From assembly GCA_026018925.1 (NCBI GenBank), contig JAKSZU010000005.1:86073386-86137385 (forward strand): DNA of 64,000 nt, read 5' to 3'. The translations under genes and the position numbers were made by a program. Numbering within the stretch: position 1 is the stretch's first letter; each line of letters begins with the position of its first letter. Below are positions 31,246 through 42,476 of this stretch, one piece after another. The notes below the pieces were generated by a model. It was not told the origin of the DNA and did not search any database. It saw only the letters and a program-made list of their open reading frames with translations. This stretch comes from Tupaia tana (lineage: Eukaryota > Chordata > Mammalia > Scandentia > Tupaiidae).

Positions 31246-31849
31246 AAAGTATATCTCACACAACAATAATGCTGTGGAGTTGAATAACCAAGGACTGACA
31301 ATGTAGCTGATGATGCCATAAATGTATCTGTGTCATTTACCTTTCTGTGCTGCCTACTGTCAGATGGAAGTTACATTCTTGTATTCACAAAATGAGTGGG
31401 AACTTTGGAACTCCAAATACACTCCAAGCAAAATCAGTAAAGAAGACAAAAGAAAGTAAACGATGACACAAAAAAGTAAAGAAAGACAAAATGCAGAAAA
31501 AAATGCAGATGCTAGCTGACTTTGACTTTAAATAAGAAGAACAATCAGGCTGTTTGCAAATCTTACTAATATACTTCCCCCAATACCTTTTTGGTCATAA
31601 CTATATTAGATTTCCACCCATTATTTCATAAGAACCTGAAATCAACCATTAATCTGAATCTTTATTCTCCAAAGAAACTTTCTGCTAACAATGGATAAGA
31701 GAATAATAGATTTTACAAAGGCAACTATCTGGATTTGACACAAAATATTCACATATCCAAAAGGTAAGCAAAGAAAGAATAGCAGATAGAAAAAGAATAA
31801 AAGTGTTTTAAGAAGATCTGTCTTATTTGTAATTTTTGAAAATTTTAAT
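31246..31849. other. No recognised feature
   Basis: A-rich and AT-rich, with no gene or named repeat. Confidence 0.4.
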
Positions 31850-32500
31850 TGGTAAGCGAGTGTCTATATTGAAGTGTATAATGTGATATTTATATATGTG
31901 TATATATTGCATACTATAAAAAATGGAATCAAGCTAATGAATGTATCCATTACTTCACTTACCCTTTTTTTTATAGTGAGACATTTGAAATATACCTGCT
32001 TAGTGATTTTATTCATAGTTTATTTCTTCCATGAGAGAGAGACTGAGACAGGACTCCCACCATAGAACCCACACTGTGTCCACCAGCCCTGACTACAGAA
32101 GCCCATGCTGGGCATGTGGAGGGAGTTTCTAGGACCTGAACCCAAGACTCTCTCCTCGAGATCTGGTTGCATTACCACTGGGCCACCTCTTAACAATTTA
32201 GAGATATGCAATACATTGTCATTAGCTATGGTCAATGCTATGCAATAAATTTCAAATTTTTTTTTTCTCCCGTCTAACTGAAACTTTGTACCCTTTGGCT
32301 AACATCTGTCCATTTCTTCTTCTACCCTCTAGCCATCAGCCTCTGGTAACCACTATTCAGCTCTACTTCTCTGAGTTCAACTTTCACATTCCATATGTAA
32401 ATGTGACTATATGGTATTTGTTTTTCTGTGCCTGGAGTGTTTCGCTTAACAGTGTCCTTCAGGTTCATCCATATGTTGCAAATAGGAATATCTGATTTTT
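31850..32500 (-). mobile_element. LINE-1 3' UTR, antisense, split by type C SINE
   Basis: After the insertion the plus strand reads GTCATTAGCTATGGTCAATG, TGTACCCTTTGGCTAACATC, GCCTCTGGTAACCACTATTC, TTCAACTTTCACATTCCATA and AGTGTCCTTCAGGTTCATCC, the classic antisense L1 3' UTR series. Confidence 0.88.
32026..32200 (-). mobile_element. Type C tRNA-like SINE inside L1
   Basis: GAGAGAGAGACTGAGACAGG, ACTACAGAAGCCCATGCTGG and a head ending TTACCACTGGGCCACCTCT. It splits the antisense L1, and L1 sequence continues after it. Confidence 0.65.
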
Positions 32501-33317
32501 AAAAATTATGTGGGCATCTGTGGTATTACTCATATTTAATCTTCAAATTCATAACCCATGAGAGCACCTTTTGTTTGCTGTTGAATGGGAGCTCTCTGTC
32601 TTGCAAATAACAAACTACTTCCATTTTGCATTTTTAATAGGTCTCTTTAAGCTTTTGAACACTTGACACTTTCAAAAGAAGAGTGCAAACATTCATATTT
32701 TAATAAGATCTTTAAAAATTTATGTGAATTTAATGCCTTATGAGTTATGCCATACTTTTGCATGTTTTGTATAACTTGCTTTTTTGAAGTTTTCATTTAT
32801 TTATTTCACATCAGAGTTGCCACAGCAACCGATTACAGTAATACTTAGTTTTATGGCTTTTTTGATAAGGCTATCTTCAAATTACAGCATGTCTAGAACT
32901 TGTTGGATCATAATTTAACTTTCACTGTGAAGAGACAACATATTAGTCCTATCTTGGCAGATTTATATTGGCTTCCTGTTTCAACTAGAATTATCTCCAA
33001 GCTATTAATTCTGGAGGATTTTATTTTTTTCTTTTGGTGATTAAATGGACTCAAATCCCCATATCTTTCAGAGTGTCCAGAGAAAAATATCATCTCTGCA
33101 ACCTTACCCTTCTGATCAATGTTTTTGTGAATTATGTTGCTTTCAACTAGAAAATGTATGACTCAAAGGCTTTTGTTGTCACTGATACTTTTTCTGGTTA
33201 CTTTGGAAACTTTATCTTATTACACAAAATGAAGAATTATTGGCTATTCAGATTTTTTTTTTCTAATTTTCTACTACTCATGGTATGCTTGCCTTTTTCA
33301 ACATTTTAAAAGTTTAA
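32501..33317. other. No recognised feature
   Basis: AT-rich. May include further decayed L1, but I could not align it by eye. Confidence 0.4.
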
Positions 33318-33523
33318 TTTTTTTCTTTATTTATTGAAACAGAGTGAAAAGAATTTTCAGTAAGATTTCATTGTGATTCCTCTCCCAACCCTCCAGTCAT
33401 GATCACTGGCATGTGTGCTTGCCCGGCATGTAGTGGTCGACCAGAGAACTGAACCCCAATCTCTCATATGACTTCCAGTTTTGCAGAGCTTTGTGTTACT
33501 GCTGCTCTACACGGCTGGGCTCA
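33318..33523 (-). mobile_element. Type C-like tRNA SINE
   Basis: TTTATTTATTGAAACAGAGTG tail side, then AACCCTCCAGTCATGATCAC, and an antisense tRNA-like head with GAACTGAACCCC and CTGCTCTACACGGCTGGGC. Confidence 0.6.
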
Positions 33524-34419
33524 TACTTGCTTTTTATTCACAGTATGGTCAATGATTATACAGGTTTAGGTAGGTTTACTTAATTATCTCATCATAACCT
33601 CCATCTAAAGTATAAGATTATTTTCAAATGATAATATATGTTTATCTTCATAGGAGTAAAAACTATGTATTTTAAAATGCATCTATTTGTAGCTGAGGGA
33701 AGCACAAATCTCCTGAATTCATAAAACACTTTACATGTTCAGATGCGTCTACAATTGCCACATTACATAGTGACTTGTGCCTTATTACTCGGACATGGTA
33801 AACTTAGACTTAAGTTTTACCAGAATGTTTAGCCCAACTCTTCCACTTAGTTTGGCTGTTTCAGAGTTTCCCATTAGCTTCATTTACCTTCTTTTGAATC
33901 CATTTGAATACAAATTTAGAGAACATGATGGAAAAGTATGGCTATATTATATGGCAATAATTTATTCCAAACTAAAGATCATTTATGGTAAATCTTATAT
34001 AATATAAACCTCAAGTCAGCTTTTTCTTTCACTCCTCTTTTTTAATATTTATTTTCCTATATTTAAAAAGGGAAAAGAATTGGAGCAGAGTTGCAAGGCT
34101 CTCTTTAAAAGACTGCTAAACAAGATGAATAAAGAAAAGAGACTGACTTATAAAGAGGTTATCAAAAGATGTTTTACTTCAATACTGACTGGAAAAAAAA
34201 AGATGGTTTTTATCAAGTTTGCTAAATTTGTATTTTTATTGTACTCACAAGGGAAAAGATTGCCATTTATTCCATCATTATGATACCTGTAAAGCTTGTA
34301 ACATTCACAAACATCAATATTGCAAAATAAACTTAATATTTTGTCCACAAAGTTGTTGAGGATTCTATTTATTTTGAATACTAGGCATATACAGTTTGAG
34401 CAATTGTTAATACTAAGTT
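33524..34419. other. No recognised feature
   Basis: AT-rich. A 67-codon lysine-rich frame at 34080-34283 has no motif supporting a gene. Confidence 0.4.
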
Positions 34420-34578
34420 TTTATTATTTTAATTGACAAATAAAATTGTGCATGTTTCTTGTGGACAATATGATGTTTAGAACTATCTATGCATTGTAGA
34501 GAGACTAAATTTAGCTAACTAACATATGCATTACCTTACATATTTATTGTATATACGGTGAGAATATATAAAGCTTTG
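34420..34578 (-). mobile_element. LINE-1 3' UTR fragment, antisense
   Basis: ATTGACAAATAAAATTGTGC, GTGGACAATATGATGTTTAG and TTTAGCTAACTAACATATGC match the antisense L1 3' UTR also seen at 8.24 kb. It is broken at 34578 by a T-rich tract of another L1. Confidence 0.7.
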
Positions 34579-34745
34579 CTTCTTTTTCTTTTTTTTTTTT
34601 TTGTTTTACTGTACATCTTTACAGCATACAAAATTAATTTTGCCACCTTGAATACAATGCATATTGGTCCAACCAAAGACATTATCATACACATTGTTAT
34701 CAGCAGACAATATTCCATTTTTTTAATTTCAAGAAAAACAGTCTT
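34579..34745 (-). mobile_element. Younger-group LINE-1 3' end, antisense, 5' truncated
   Basis: A T-rich tail, then ACATCTTTACAGCATAC and CCAACCAAAGACATTATC. It shares the same 3' UTR as 36606-36740, 46800-46960 and 55490-55640 in this window. Only about 150 bp of L1 was copied. Confidence 0.7.
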
Positions 34746-36119
34746 AGCTTTAATGAATCCACATAAAAAATGTTAAGAAAAATTTGCTTAAGACTTAAAG
34801 CCAGGAAAAAGGTTATGATTCTGTTCAAACAATAGAAACTAAAAACTCAAAAAAATCAATATGGACAGAGCTAAAATCTAGTAAGAAATGTACTGTAATT
34901 CTATTTTGAAATTTTTTTTTCTCTCTCCAGTCCCACTTTTACCAAAGAGAAGCATGAGCTAACTTATTGCCCAAAAAAATAAGTTCAGTCTTAATTTTTC
35001 TAAGTGAACAGTGTTTATTTTTCCTTCTTAACTAAGAGATGTAATATACTACATGCTTACTCAAAATCAAGGCAAGCCTAGGCACTGCTTTTGCATCCTC
35101 ATTTGTCTCTGTTACTTTATCTGTATTGTTTCGTTCTTTTTACTGTTGTCCAAACTGTGACATGGATAGCAGCTCAGTCACTCTGTAGCTGTTAATCTTC
35201 TCGATTTATTGGACAAAGTGCCCTTGATAGAATGCTGATCCATCTCAATGGATGTCAGCAAAAAAAAAATAATGTTGGGCAGGTTATATGTTCCTTTTCC
35301 TCCCATTATTTTCCTTGGTCCACAAAGGAAGAGTTGTGCTTCAGGATTTATTGAAGTCTTAGGAACATGAAATTACAATGCTAATCGAAAACAAAAAGAT
35401 ATGCTAAATACTACTTTTAGTAGTCTAACTAGATAAAATTTTTAAATTCAAATGATCATTCTCATAAATGCCTCCATTACAAATTTAATGTATGTGCCTG
35501 AGGACCCTCTGAAATGATCTCCTTCCCCTGAACTCAGTAGGTCACACCAACACAGAGACTCCTCTCCACTCAATTTACCTCTTTTAGTTGCTTTATCCTA
35601 TTACATTAAGAACATTCCCCATAATTATCTGGTATCCACTCTTCCTCAAGGGTCTACAGAAGGATACTCAAAGACTGATAAAATGGCCATGGATTAATTT
35701 CCCCTAGGTATAGCTCCATTTAAACATGTAGAGTTGTATTCAGGTCACTTTATTCTGCCATAGTCCTAAGGTAAATAGTATAAAACACATGATACATAAA
35801 TATACACAAATGCACATACCAATGCAGCTCCAACATACAGAAACAACACATATCCATACACATGCACATGTGCACACATAGGAAACACGCACACCAGTCT
35901 TAAATAAAAATATCCTTTTATATAATAGAGTGCTCCATAAAGACTTCACAACCAATTGTAAGAACTCCTCATCATAATGGAATTAGTTCCTGTAACGAGT
36001 GTTGGCCATGCACAGCTGTCTCAACTCTTTTCTAAGTCATCTCATAATTTAACAGATTTGAAGATTAATATACTTAACTGTTTTTATTTAAAAGTAATTA
36101 CTAATGTATTATTATTATT
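34746..36119. other. No recognised feature
   Basis: About 1.4 kb of unassigned AT-rich sequence. A CA/TG-rich patch at 35800-35890 explains the cysteine-rich minus-strand frame there. Confidence 0.4.
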
Positions 36120-36158
36120 ATTTGTTTTTTAATTTGCTGTAGGAGATGTGCCCTCACC

Positions 36159-36238
<80 letters not shown>

Positions 36239-36306
36239 AAAGCAAGTCATCAGTTCTGGGACTCAAATTACCCGGACCCTAGCCACCATACCACCTGATG
36301 GCCCCA
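36120..36306 (-). mobile_element. Type B short SINE with expanded (AG)n
   Basis: TGCTGTAGGAGATGTGCCC, then AG repeats, GAATGAGAAAGCAAGTCATC and a head ending ACCACCTGATGGCCCC. The repeat replaces the normal short GA tract. Confidence 0.8.
36163..36233 (+). repeat. (AG)n microsatellite, about 70 bp
   Basis: Uninterrupted AG dinucleotides, grown from the GA tract of the type B SINE that contains it. Confidence 0.97.
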
Positions 36307-36545
36307 GTGTACCTAATTTTCAAATGTAGAATCCAATAGTATTCTGCTAAGTGTGAAAATCATAACGTACCTTAAGTGCGATCCATCAGATCCATCTACA
36401 CTTTGTCTCATGTGAGAGCTATTTAAGGAGAAGGACTCTGTAGTAGAGATTCACAAACTAAAGTTGCTGCAGAAGACCTTGGCAAACTGAATCACAAATA
36501 GAGATTACGTCTTGCATTTTGTTTCACTCTTGTGTTTGTTGAATG

Positions 36546-36785
36546 TTTTTTTTCTTCTTCCCCTCCTCCTTGATTCCCTCCCTCCCACGCCCACTCCCTA
36601 CCCTACACAAAAATGGAAAATTATCCCTCGATGACAATGTGTATGGTAATCTCCTTGACTGGACTTACATGCAATGTATTCACGCTGGGAATATTTATTT
36701 CCTGTAATATAAATATATACAGTGATTGAATGCAAAAAATGAGGGGGAAAAATACCAAAAAAAAACAAATAAAGAAAACAGAGAT
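36546..36785 (+). mobile_element. Younger-group LINE-1 3' end, sense, with inverted 5' piece
   Basis: From about 36606 (ACAAAAATGGAAAATTATCC) to an A-rich tail after TGATTGAATGCAAAAAATG it is a sense L1 3' end. The preceding 36546-36605 is pyrimidine-rich (TTGATTCCCTCCCTCCC) and matches the antisense of the purine-rich stretch expected upstream, suggesting a short 5' inversion. Confidence 0.65.
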
Positions 36786-36924
36786 TATTGTATGATCAAG
36801 TTTTCTATGATCCCTTCTCCCTGGCTCTATCACAGATTCTATGTGCTGTCTAATGCACATTAATCAGTTCGTTTTTCCATGCAGCTTATCAGAATGGTCT
36901 GAATTTTCTACAAGTCAGAATTCT

Positions 36925-37156
36925 AACTAATGCTAACTAAGTAGTTTCAGTCCTGAATCCAGTGACGTGAAAAACATTGGTGGTACATCAAGTCTATGTG
37001 CGTGTGGGCTTAAAATCCCAAGAGGAGAATGGAGGAGAAGGGATTGTGGTAGAATGATTTCTCAATTCTCCTTCCTCTTTCTCTGGCATCATTTGACAAT
37101 TTCTCCCTTCTTCCTCTTTATCTGGTGAACATACATCTACGATAGCAAAAACTAAA
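36925..37156 (+). mobile_element. tRNA-derived SINE, diverged head
   Basis: The head is decayed (GTTTCAGTCCTGAATCCAGT), but AAAATCCCAAGAGGAGAATG, GAGGAGAAGGGATTGTGG and GATAGCAAAAACTAAATG are clear. A duplicated CT segment lies near 37065-37120. Confidence 0.8.
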
Positions 37157-37209
37157 TGTGTGTGTGTGTGTGTGTGCGTGTGCGTGTGCGTGTGCATGTG
37201 TGTGTGTGA
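37157..37209 (+). repeat. (TG)n microsatellite with CG interruptions
   Basis: TG/CG dinucleotide run of about 52 bp, located where the SINE A-tail would be. Confidence 0.95.
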
Positions 37210-37606
37210 CCAGGGTGGCCCATACTTGGAACACCAAAATATCCACTCCAGTGATCATCTGTGGTTGTCAAAAATGAAGTCTATTTTAAAACTAAGATTT
37301 AGTTACCCAAATTATTGTTGTCATGGAATAATATGAAAGACGAGATTATAAGGATTGTGGTTGAGCTGGCTCTTGTGATTGTACTGAAAACTTTAAGGAA
37401 AGTAAACTATATACTAAAGCTTTTAAATTATTGGGCCAAGGAAAATCAGTATTTAAACAAGTACCCCAAATGAGTCACTTTTGTCTCATTACCACAGAGT
37501 TAAATGGAGTCAAAATAAAATGTACAATCTGATCATGTAGGTAATTAAAATAATATACTAATTGAATGCACCAGAGTAATAGTTCCCTTAGATAAAAATT
37601 AAAACA
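37210..37606. other. No recognised feature
   Basis: AT-rich, nothing identifiable. Confidence 0.4.
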
Positions 37607-37878
37607 CTGAGATGATCAGTAGTGCAGCTGTTAAGTATTGTGTATAGAAACCTGGATCTCACGTAGCCCACCACAGGTCAAATCTTTCCCTGAAAACTCG
37701 AAATGTATGCTGTGTACATGTCTGTGCATGCCCCAAATCCTGACAGGATGGAAAGATGGAGGAAAAAGGGGTGTAGTGTGACCATGCCCCATTGGAGGGC
37801 ACTTTCCCTCTCCCTTGCTCTTTCTCTGGCAAGTACATATACCCACTAGCAATCTTTTTAAAAAAGGAAAAAAAGAGA
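37607..37878 (+). mobile_element. Old tRNA-derived SINE
   Basis: GATCAGTAGTGCAGCTGTTA head, CATGCCCCAAATCCTGACAG body, GGAGGGCACTTTCCC, CT tract, CACTAGCAATC and an A/G-rich tail. Confidence 0.82.
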
Positions 37879-37899
37879 AAGAGCATTGATAATAAAACA

Positions 37900-38052
37900 A
37901 TGGAACATGAGAATTCATATAGATATTCTGAGGAGGATGTGGACATCGAGAGCTTCACATTTCCCAAGTCATACCACACTTTCTTGTCAGTCAAAGAAGA
38001 CTTTTCCTCTCGGTTTAAGTCAGACGCCTCTACTTTGCTAGAGGACTTGTAA
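37900..38052 (+). other. Unidentified coding-like 50-codon frame
   Basis: ATG at 37900 to TAA at 38050 gives 50 residues, hydrophilic and acidic, including YSEEDVDIESFTFPKSYHTF and KEDFSSRFKSD. Several CpGs are retained. A donor-like CTT|GTAAGG overlaps the end. The minus strand is also open here. I recognise no family, so a real exon, a retrocopy scrap and chance are all possible. Confidence 0.2.
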
Positions 38053-38526
38053 GGACATTGCCTGAGACAATTATCTATCAAAGGGAAGATGATGGACTGC
38101 ATTTTTCATCTTTCCCAACTTTCTATTTTAGATCTAAATGTCCTTAAAAGTCTAATTATGCTATGTAGGTATAAAATTAAGGTGTAACATTGTGTGTTCC
38201 CATGAAATCTGGAGAGCCTCAAATAGCCTAGCCACAAAGTCCCCTTGCTGTTCACTTCACATAGACACAGTCTCTTAGCAAAACAAGTCTAGTTATTAAA
38301 AGGACCAGGTGAGGTTTCTGTGTATTCTTATCCTTGAATGCCATGCTTCAGTTCTCTGCCAGCCCATGGATCAAAGAAGCAAATACCATTTCCTCTAGGG
38401 AATGAAAGGATGCTCCGCCCTCTTGAAACTACAAAGCCTGCTTTTCACATCCCCTAGTGGTCACTCTGCTTCTTCATGCAACTGCCATTTATCCCCGCTG
38501 GACTGTGAGAATATTTAACTAAAACC
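38053..38526. other. No recognised repeat
   Basis: Somewhat less AT-rich than its surroundings around 38320-38510. No family or exon recognised. Confidence 0.4.
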
Positions 38527-38715
38527 TGGACCCAGGACTTGAAAATTGTGCTGGCCTATGTGGGTGCATGCCCAAGATCCCAGGAAGAAAATGAAGGAGA
38601 AGGGATTGTGGCATGGCCGTTTCCCCTGGGAAGTGATTTCTTATTTTCCCTCTCTGTCTCTGTCTCTCTATCTCTCCAGCGAATGCAGATGCCCTAAGGC
38701 AATATCACCTATCCA
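38527..38715 (+). mobile_element. tRNA-derived SINE lacking its 5' head
   Basis: Starts within the B-box region (TGGACCCAGGACTTG), then CATGCCCAAGATCCCAG, body, CT tract and GATGCCCTAAGGCAAT. The A-tail is lost. Confidence 0.85.
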
Positions 38716-38745
38716 ATTTCAGGTGTCATGTGTTGAGTACTTCTT

Positions 38746-39024
38746 TTTTTTTTTTTTTTTTTTCTTTTTTTTTTGAGAGGTTTTTGCTATAGGGCGCGTG
38801 CGCTCGCCAGACAGACAGAGAGAGACAGAGAGATAGAAAGCAGGAAATCACCCCCCAGGGGGGATGGCCACGCCGCAATCCCTTCTCCTCCATTCTCCTC
38901 TCGGGATCTTGGGCACGCACGCACACGCGCCCGGCATGAGTTTAAGTCGCCGGGTCCGGGACTCGAACCGCGGTCGACTACGTGGGAATCCAGCGACATA
39001 GCCATTACGCTAACTGCTGGTCCC
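38746..39024 (-). mobile_element. tRNA-derived SINE (type A), near consensus
   Basis: One of the best-preserved copies: GGGCGCGTGCGCTCGCC, CCCCCCAGGGGGG, ACTCGAACCGCGGTCGAC, ending CTAACTGCTGGTCCC. An exact TSD TGAGTACTTCTT at 38734-38745 and 39025-39036. Its abundant CpGs suggest recent insertion. Confidence 0.97.
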
Positions 39025-39204
39025 TGAGTACTTCTTATAATCTGGAGTAAAACTCTCTTTCTCTTGAAGGATGTGGAGAGGAAGTAATTGAAACACTAAT
39101 AAGTAAGTCAAGCCCAATACAAGAAATACAACAAAAAACATTAAAACATATGGTTAATGTTTATTTTGAACAAAAATCAAAAGCACATATTTTAGAGTAT
39201 GTTC

Positions 39205-39737
39205 CTTTTTTTTTTTTTTCTAGTTTGTAAAAAGACTTTTAATGGACTGGTGGCATATCTATAAATGAGAGTAGAGACCACTACTCAAAATTTAAAATCA
39301 AACGTAATGTTTTTTTTATTTTAATTAATTAATTTATTTTTGTATATACTTTCAATCATATTGTTTGGCTTACAATGAGACCATTTCGATATGTGAACAT
39401 TTCTCCCCAGACCCGTTGACCGAAATATATTCAACAGATAACACCACACCTCCCCATCCCATCAATGCTCTACCTCTGTATCCCTTCTCCAAATGTCTTT
39501 CGTTGGGCCCCACTCCTCCACATGCACCTCATCTGACATTCACACTCATCTCTTGTGTTTGTTCAACTGTTAGTCAATCAGTTTCAGACATAGAATGCAG
39601 ACAAACGGTATATGTTAAGTGGGGACATACAATGTCTCTCCTTCATAGCCTGGCTTGCCTCACTCAGCAGTACATCTTCCATATTCTTCCACTTTCTGTC
39701 AAAAGCCAGGGCTCTGTTGGTTTTTATGGCTGAGTAG
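39205..39737 (-). mobile_element. LINE-1 3' end with apparent 3' transduction
   Basis: Outer TSD TAGAGTATGTTC lies at 39193-39204 and 39738-39749. Inside, on the plus strand: a poly-T run (39206-39219), about 90 bp of non-L1 sequence (39220-39309), a second T-rich tract, then antisense L1 3' UTR to 39737 (GTACATCTTCCATATTCTTC near its 5' end). The L1 part matches 44312-44681 in this window. Confidence 0.75.
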
Positions 39738-39749
39738 TAGAGTATGTTC

Positions 39750-41461
39750 TTGGAGTATCATGTCATAAGTTAGTTTATGTGTGGGTGGTAAGTGTAAGCT
39801 TAGATTGTAATGGATTTACCAATGTGCCTGCTGTTCATAGAGTCTAGCTTTTGAATCCATTTAATAGTTGCCTATGGTAAACAATGTGAAATGCTAGACA
39901 TATTTGTTTGTTCATAATATAGTATAAATCTGACTACTAAAAACTGGAAATAATCCATTTATTCACTGACTCTTTAGCTATGGCCCATGAGAGAGACCAT
40001 ACTAGCCTTGTTTCATCAAAGCACTAAGGACATTGATGAGAAAAAGTCTGTTTCTTTGAAAAATGCTATGTAGACTTGCTTCCACAGTCCAGAGATGATT
40101 TTACCACAGAAATGACTTCCTTAGTATGAATGGGGAGAGTGAGATACTTAAGTAGTATAATCAAAGTGGCTGGAAATAACCTTCAAAAGAAAGGTAGGAG
40201 CAATAAAAAGTAAATTGACAGTCACATGGGGAATTAGAATGACTCAAGTTGAACACTAATGATTTTGACGGCAGCTAATTGTTTATGGCATTCTCATGAC
40301 CAAAATAAAAGGAAAGTTTATAAAAGCCTCATGAGATCTGTGTGATCACACTGATTCGGTTAAGTAGAGATTTGGCTTAGGCCAATACAATTTATAAAAT
40401 TGTGATTCTTCATCCAACTTTTAGACCTCAATGAGTAACAGAGAACCTTGAAGTAAATGAAGGCCAGGTACAAGTTAAGGAAAAACTTGGCCATAAATTC
40501 ACAAGAGTATGTGTTAATTCCCCCTTCAGCTATTCCTGAACCATCTAACAGTAGGATGGATAAAGGAATATGGACAGAAATTCTGGATAAATTTAAACAA
40601 TGAGGTAATGTCAATACCTAGACTGAGGACAATGGGCTCATTATTTGAGCTTTGGAGAAAATTATCTTATATGTATAATTTGGCCATAGTTTGTCTTCTG
40701 GTGGAAATAATTCTTCTTTGGTTAATAACCTCATAATGAGCTGAATACTATAATAAATATGCTTATCAAACTTTAGTACTTTATACAAGCTAGCTGATGA
40801 ATGCGAAAACAACTCTTTCTGAAATACTCAGAAATAGCTTAACACCCTTGTTCTTACCAAAATAAATGTTTAAATTTTTAAAATATAGATATTGGAATAG
40901 GCTTAAAAAAACTATGCAATACAGGCTCTTTTTATATTTTTCACAGTATAAATTTTCCCAAGTATTCTAAAGTTTACTTTTTTAGTCCATAATAAATAGA
41001 GTATTATATGAATTTGCATTATTACTTAGGAAATTAAATTTAGTTATGAAGCTATAAAACATGGTTCATTTTTTTAAGGCTTATATTTGTAGGAAAAATT
41101 ATCCTTGGTTAATTAATGTAAAACTTCGATTTTTAACACTCTAGGAGAGGAAAAAATGATATATTTTTATTTACTGAATATTGAGATTGTCCAATTGTAA
41201 ATAACAATTGCTTTAATTTTTGAATATTAAATATTCAATTTTAAGTCTAATAAGGAAGACAAATTTGTTGTAATGATTGCATGTTATCATACATTTCTAT
41301 TACCACACAGCAGCCATTTCTCTCATCTTTTTTACCAAGAACCCATCAGACAGAGACAGATACATGGCTATTAACAAACTTTCTTTTTTAAAACACTGTT
41401 CCTGAGGAAAGAAAAAAATGAAAATAAATATTCTTTCAAAAGTGAGTTAAAGTTGTACAAG
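39750..41461. other. Repeat-poor stretch
   Basis: About 1.7 kb with no SINE and no repeat I can name. Minus-strand frames at 40360-40812 have no motif I recognise. Confidence 0.45.
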
Positions 41462-41472
41462 GGAGAAATGTA

Positions 41473-41758
41473 AGTGTTTTTTTTTGTTATGTTTTTTTCT
41501 TTTTTTGGAGAGGTTTTTGCTATAGGGTGCATGAGTTCACCAGACAGACAGAGAGAGACAGAGAGACAGAAAGCGAGAAATCACCCCCCAGGGGTATGGT
41601 CACGCTGCAATCCCTTCTCCTCCATTCTCCTCTCGAGATCTTGGGCACGCACGCACAGGCGCCCGGCGTGAGTTTTAAGCCACCGGGTCCGGGACTGGAA
41701 CCGTGGTTGACTATGTGGGAGTCATAGTGACATAGCCATTACAGTAACTGCTGGTCCT
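41473..41758 (-). mobile_element. tRNA-derived SINE (type A), full length
   Basis: GAGAGGTTTTTGCTATAGGG, CpG-rich body, head ending AGTAACTGCTGGTCC. An exact 11-bp TSD GGAGAAATGTA at 41462-41472 and 41759-41769. Confidence 0.96.
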
Positions 41759-41836
41759 GGAGAAATGTACTTTTAATCAGCTAAATCACTCAATAAAGTC
41801 AAATGCAAAATTAGACTTCTATCTAGAAGTAGCACC

Positions 41837-42456
41837 TTTTTCTTTTTTAGAGAGATTTTGCTATATAGTACATGCACTCGCCAGAAAAACAGAGAGAGAT
41901 GGGGAAATAGAAAGTGAGAAATCATCCATCAAGGGCATGGTGCCCGCCCTATGGCAAAATCCGATCGAGGCTGGAGGATTGCGGCATTGAGTTCATCTCT
42001 TTCTCTCTGTCTCTCTCAACACACACGATTTTTTAGGACCAGCAGTTAGGGTAATGGCTATGTCGCTGAACTCCTGTGTAGCCGACCGTGATTCCAGTGC
42101 TGGACCCAGTGGTTTAAACTCACACTGGGCACCTGTGCGTGTGTACCCAAGATCCTGAAAGGAGAATGGAGGAGTAGAGATTGCAGCGTGGCCATACCCC
42201 TGGGGGGTGATTTCTTGCTTTCAATCTCTCTGTCTCTCTCTGTCTTTCTGGCAAGCACATGAGCCCTATAGCAAAAACCTCTCAAAAAAAAAAAAAAAAG
42301 AAATCATCCATCAAGGGGGATGGCCACACTGCAATCCCTTCTCCTCCATTCTCTTCTAAGGATTTTGGGCATCCATGCACACATGCCCGGCATGAGTTTC
42401 AAACCTCTTGGTCCAGGACTTGAACTGTGGTCAGCTATGTGACAGTGAAGCACCCT
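41837..42456 (-). mobile_element. tRNA-derived SINE, interrupted by another SINE
   Basis: The 3' part runs 41837-41935 and the rest 42318-42456, with the insertion at 41936-42299 between. Outer TSD GAAGTAGCACC at 41826-41836 and 42457-42467. Confidence 0.93.
41936..42299 (+). mobile_element. Chimeric SINE: unrelated 5' segment plus type A
   Basis: An 18-bp exact TSD, GAAATCATCCATCAAGGG, brackets the whole 364 bp (41918-41935 and 42300-42317), so it inserted as one unit. The first 100 bp (GCCCGCCCTATGGCAAAATC, CTGGAGGATTGCGGCATTG, CT tract) precedes a complete type A SINE beginning GGACCAGCAGTTAGG at 42036. Confidence 0.9.
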
Positions 42457-42476
42457 GAAGTAGCACCATTTTGTCT

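Noticed and set aside
36163..36233. Z-DNA or triplex-forming regulatory element
   Set aside because: A purine microsatellite could adopt such structures, but nothing in the context supports a function.
37659..38102. 147-codon minus-strand frame
   Set aside because: About half of it is an antisense SINE (37607-37878). The remaining part overlaps the plus-strand candidate at 37900 and is mentioned there instead.
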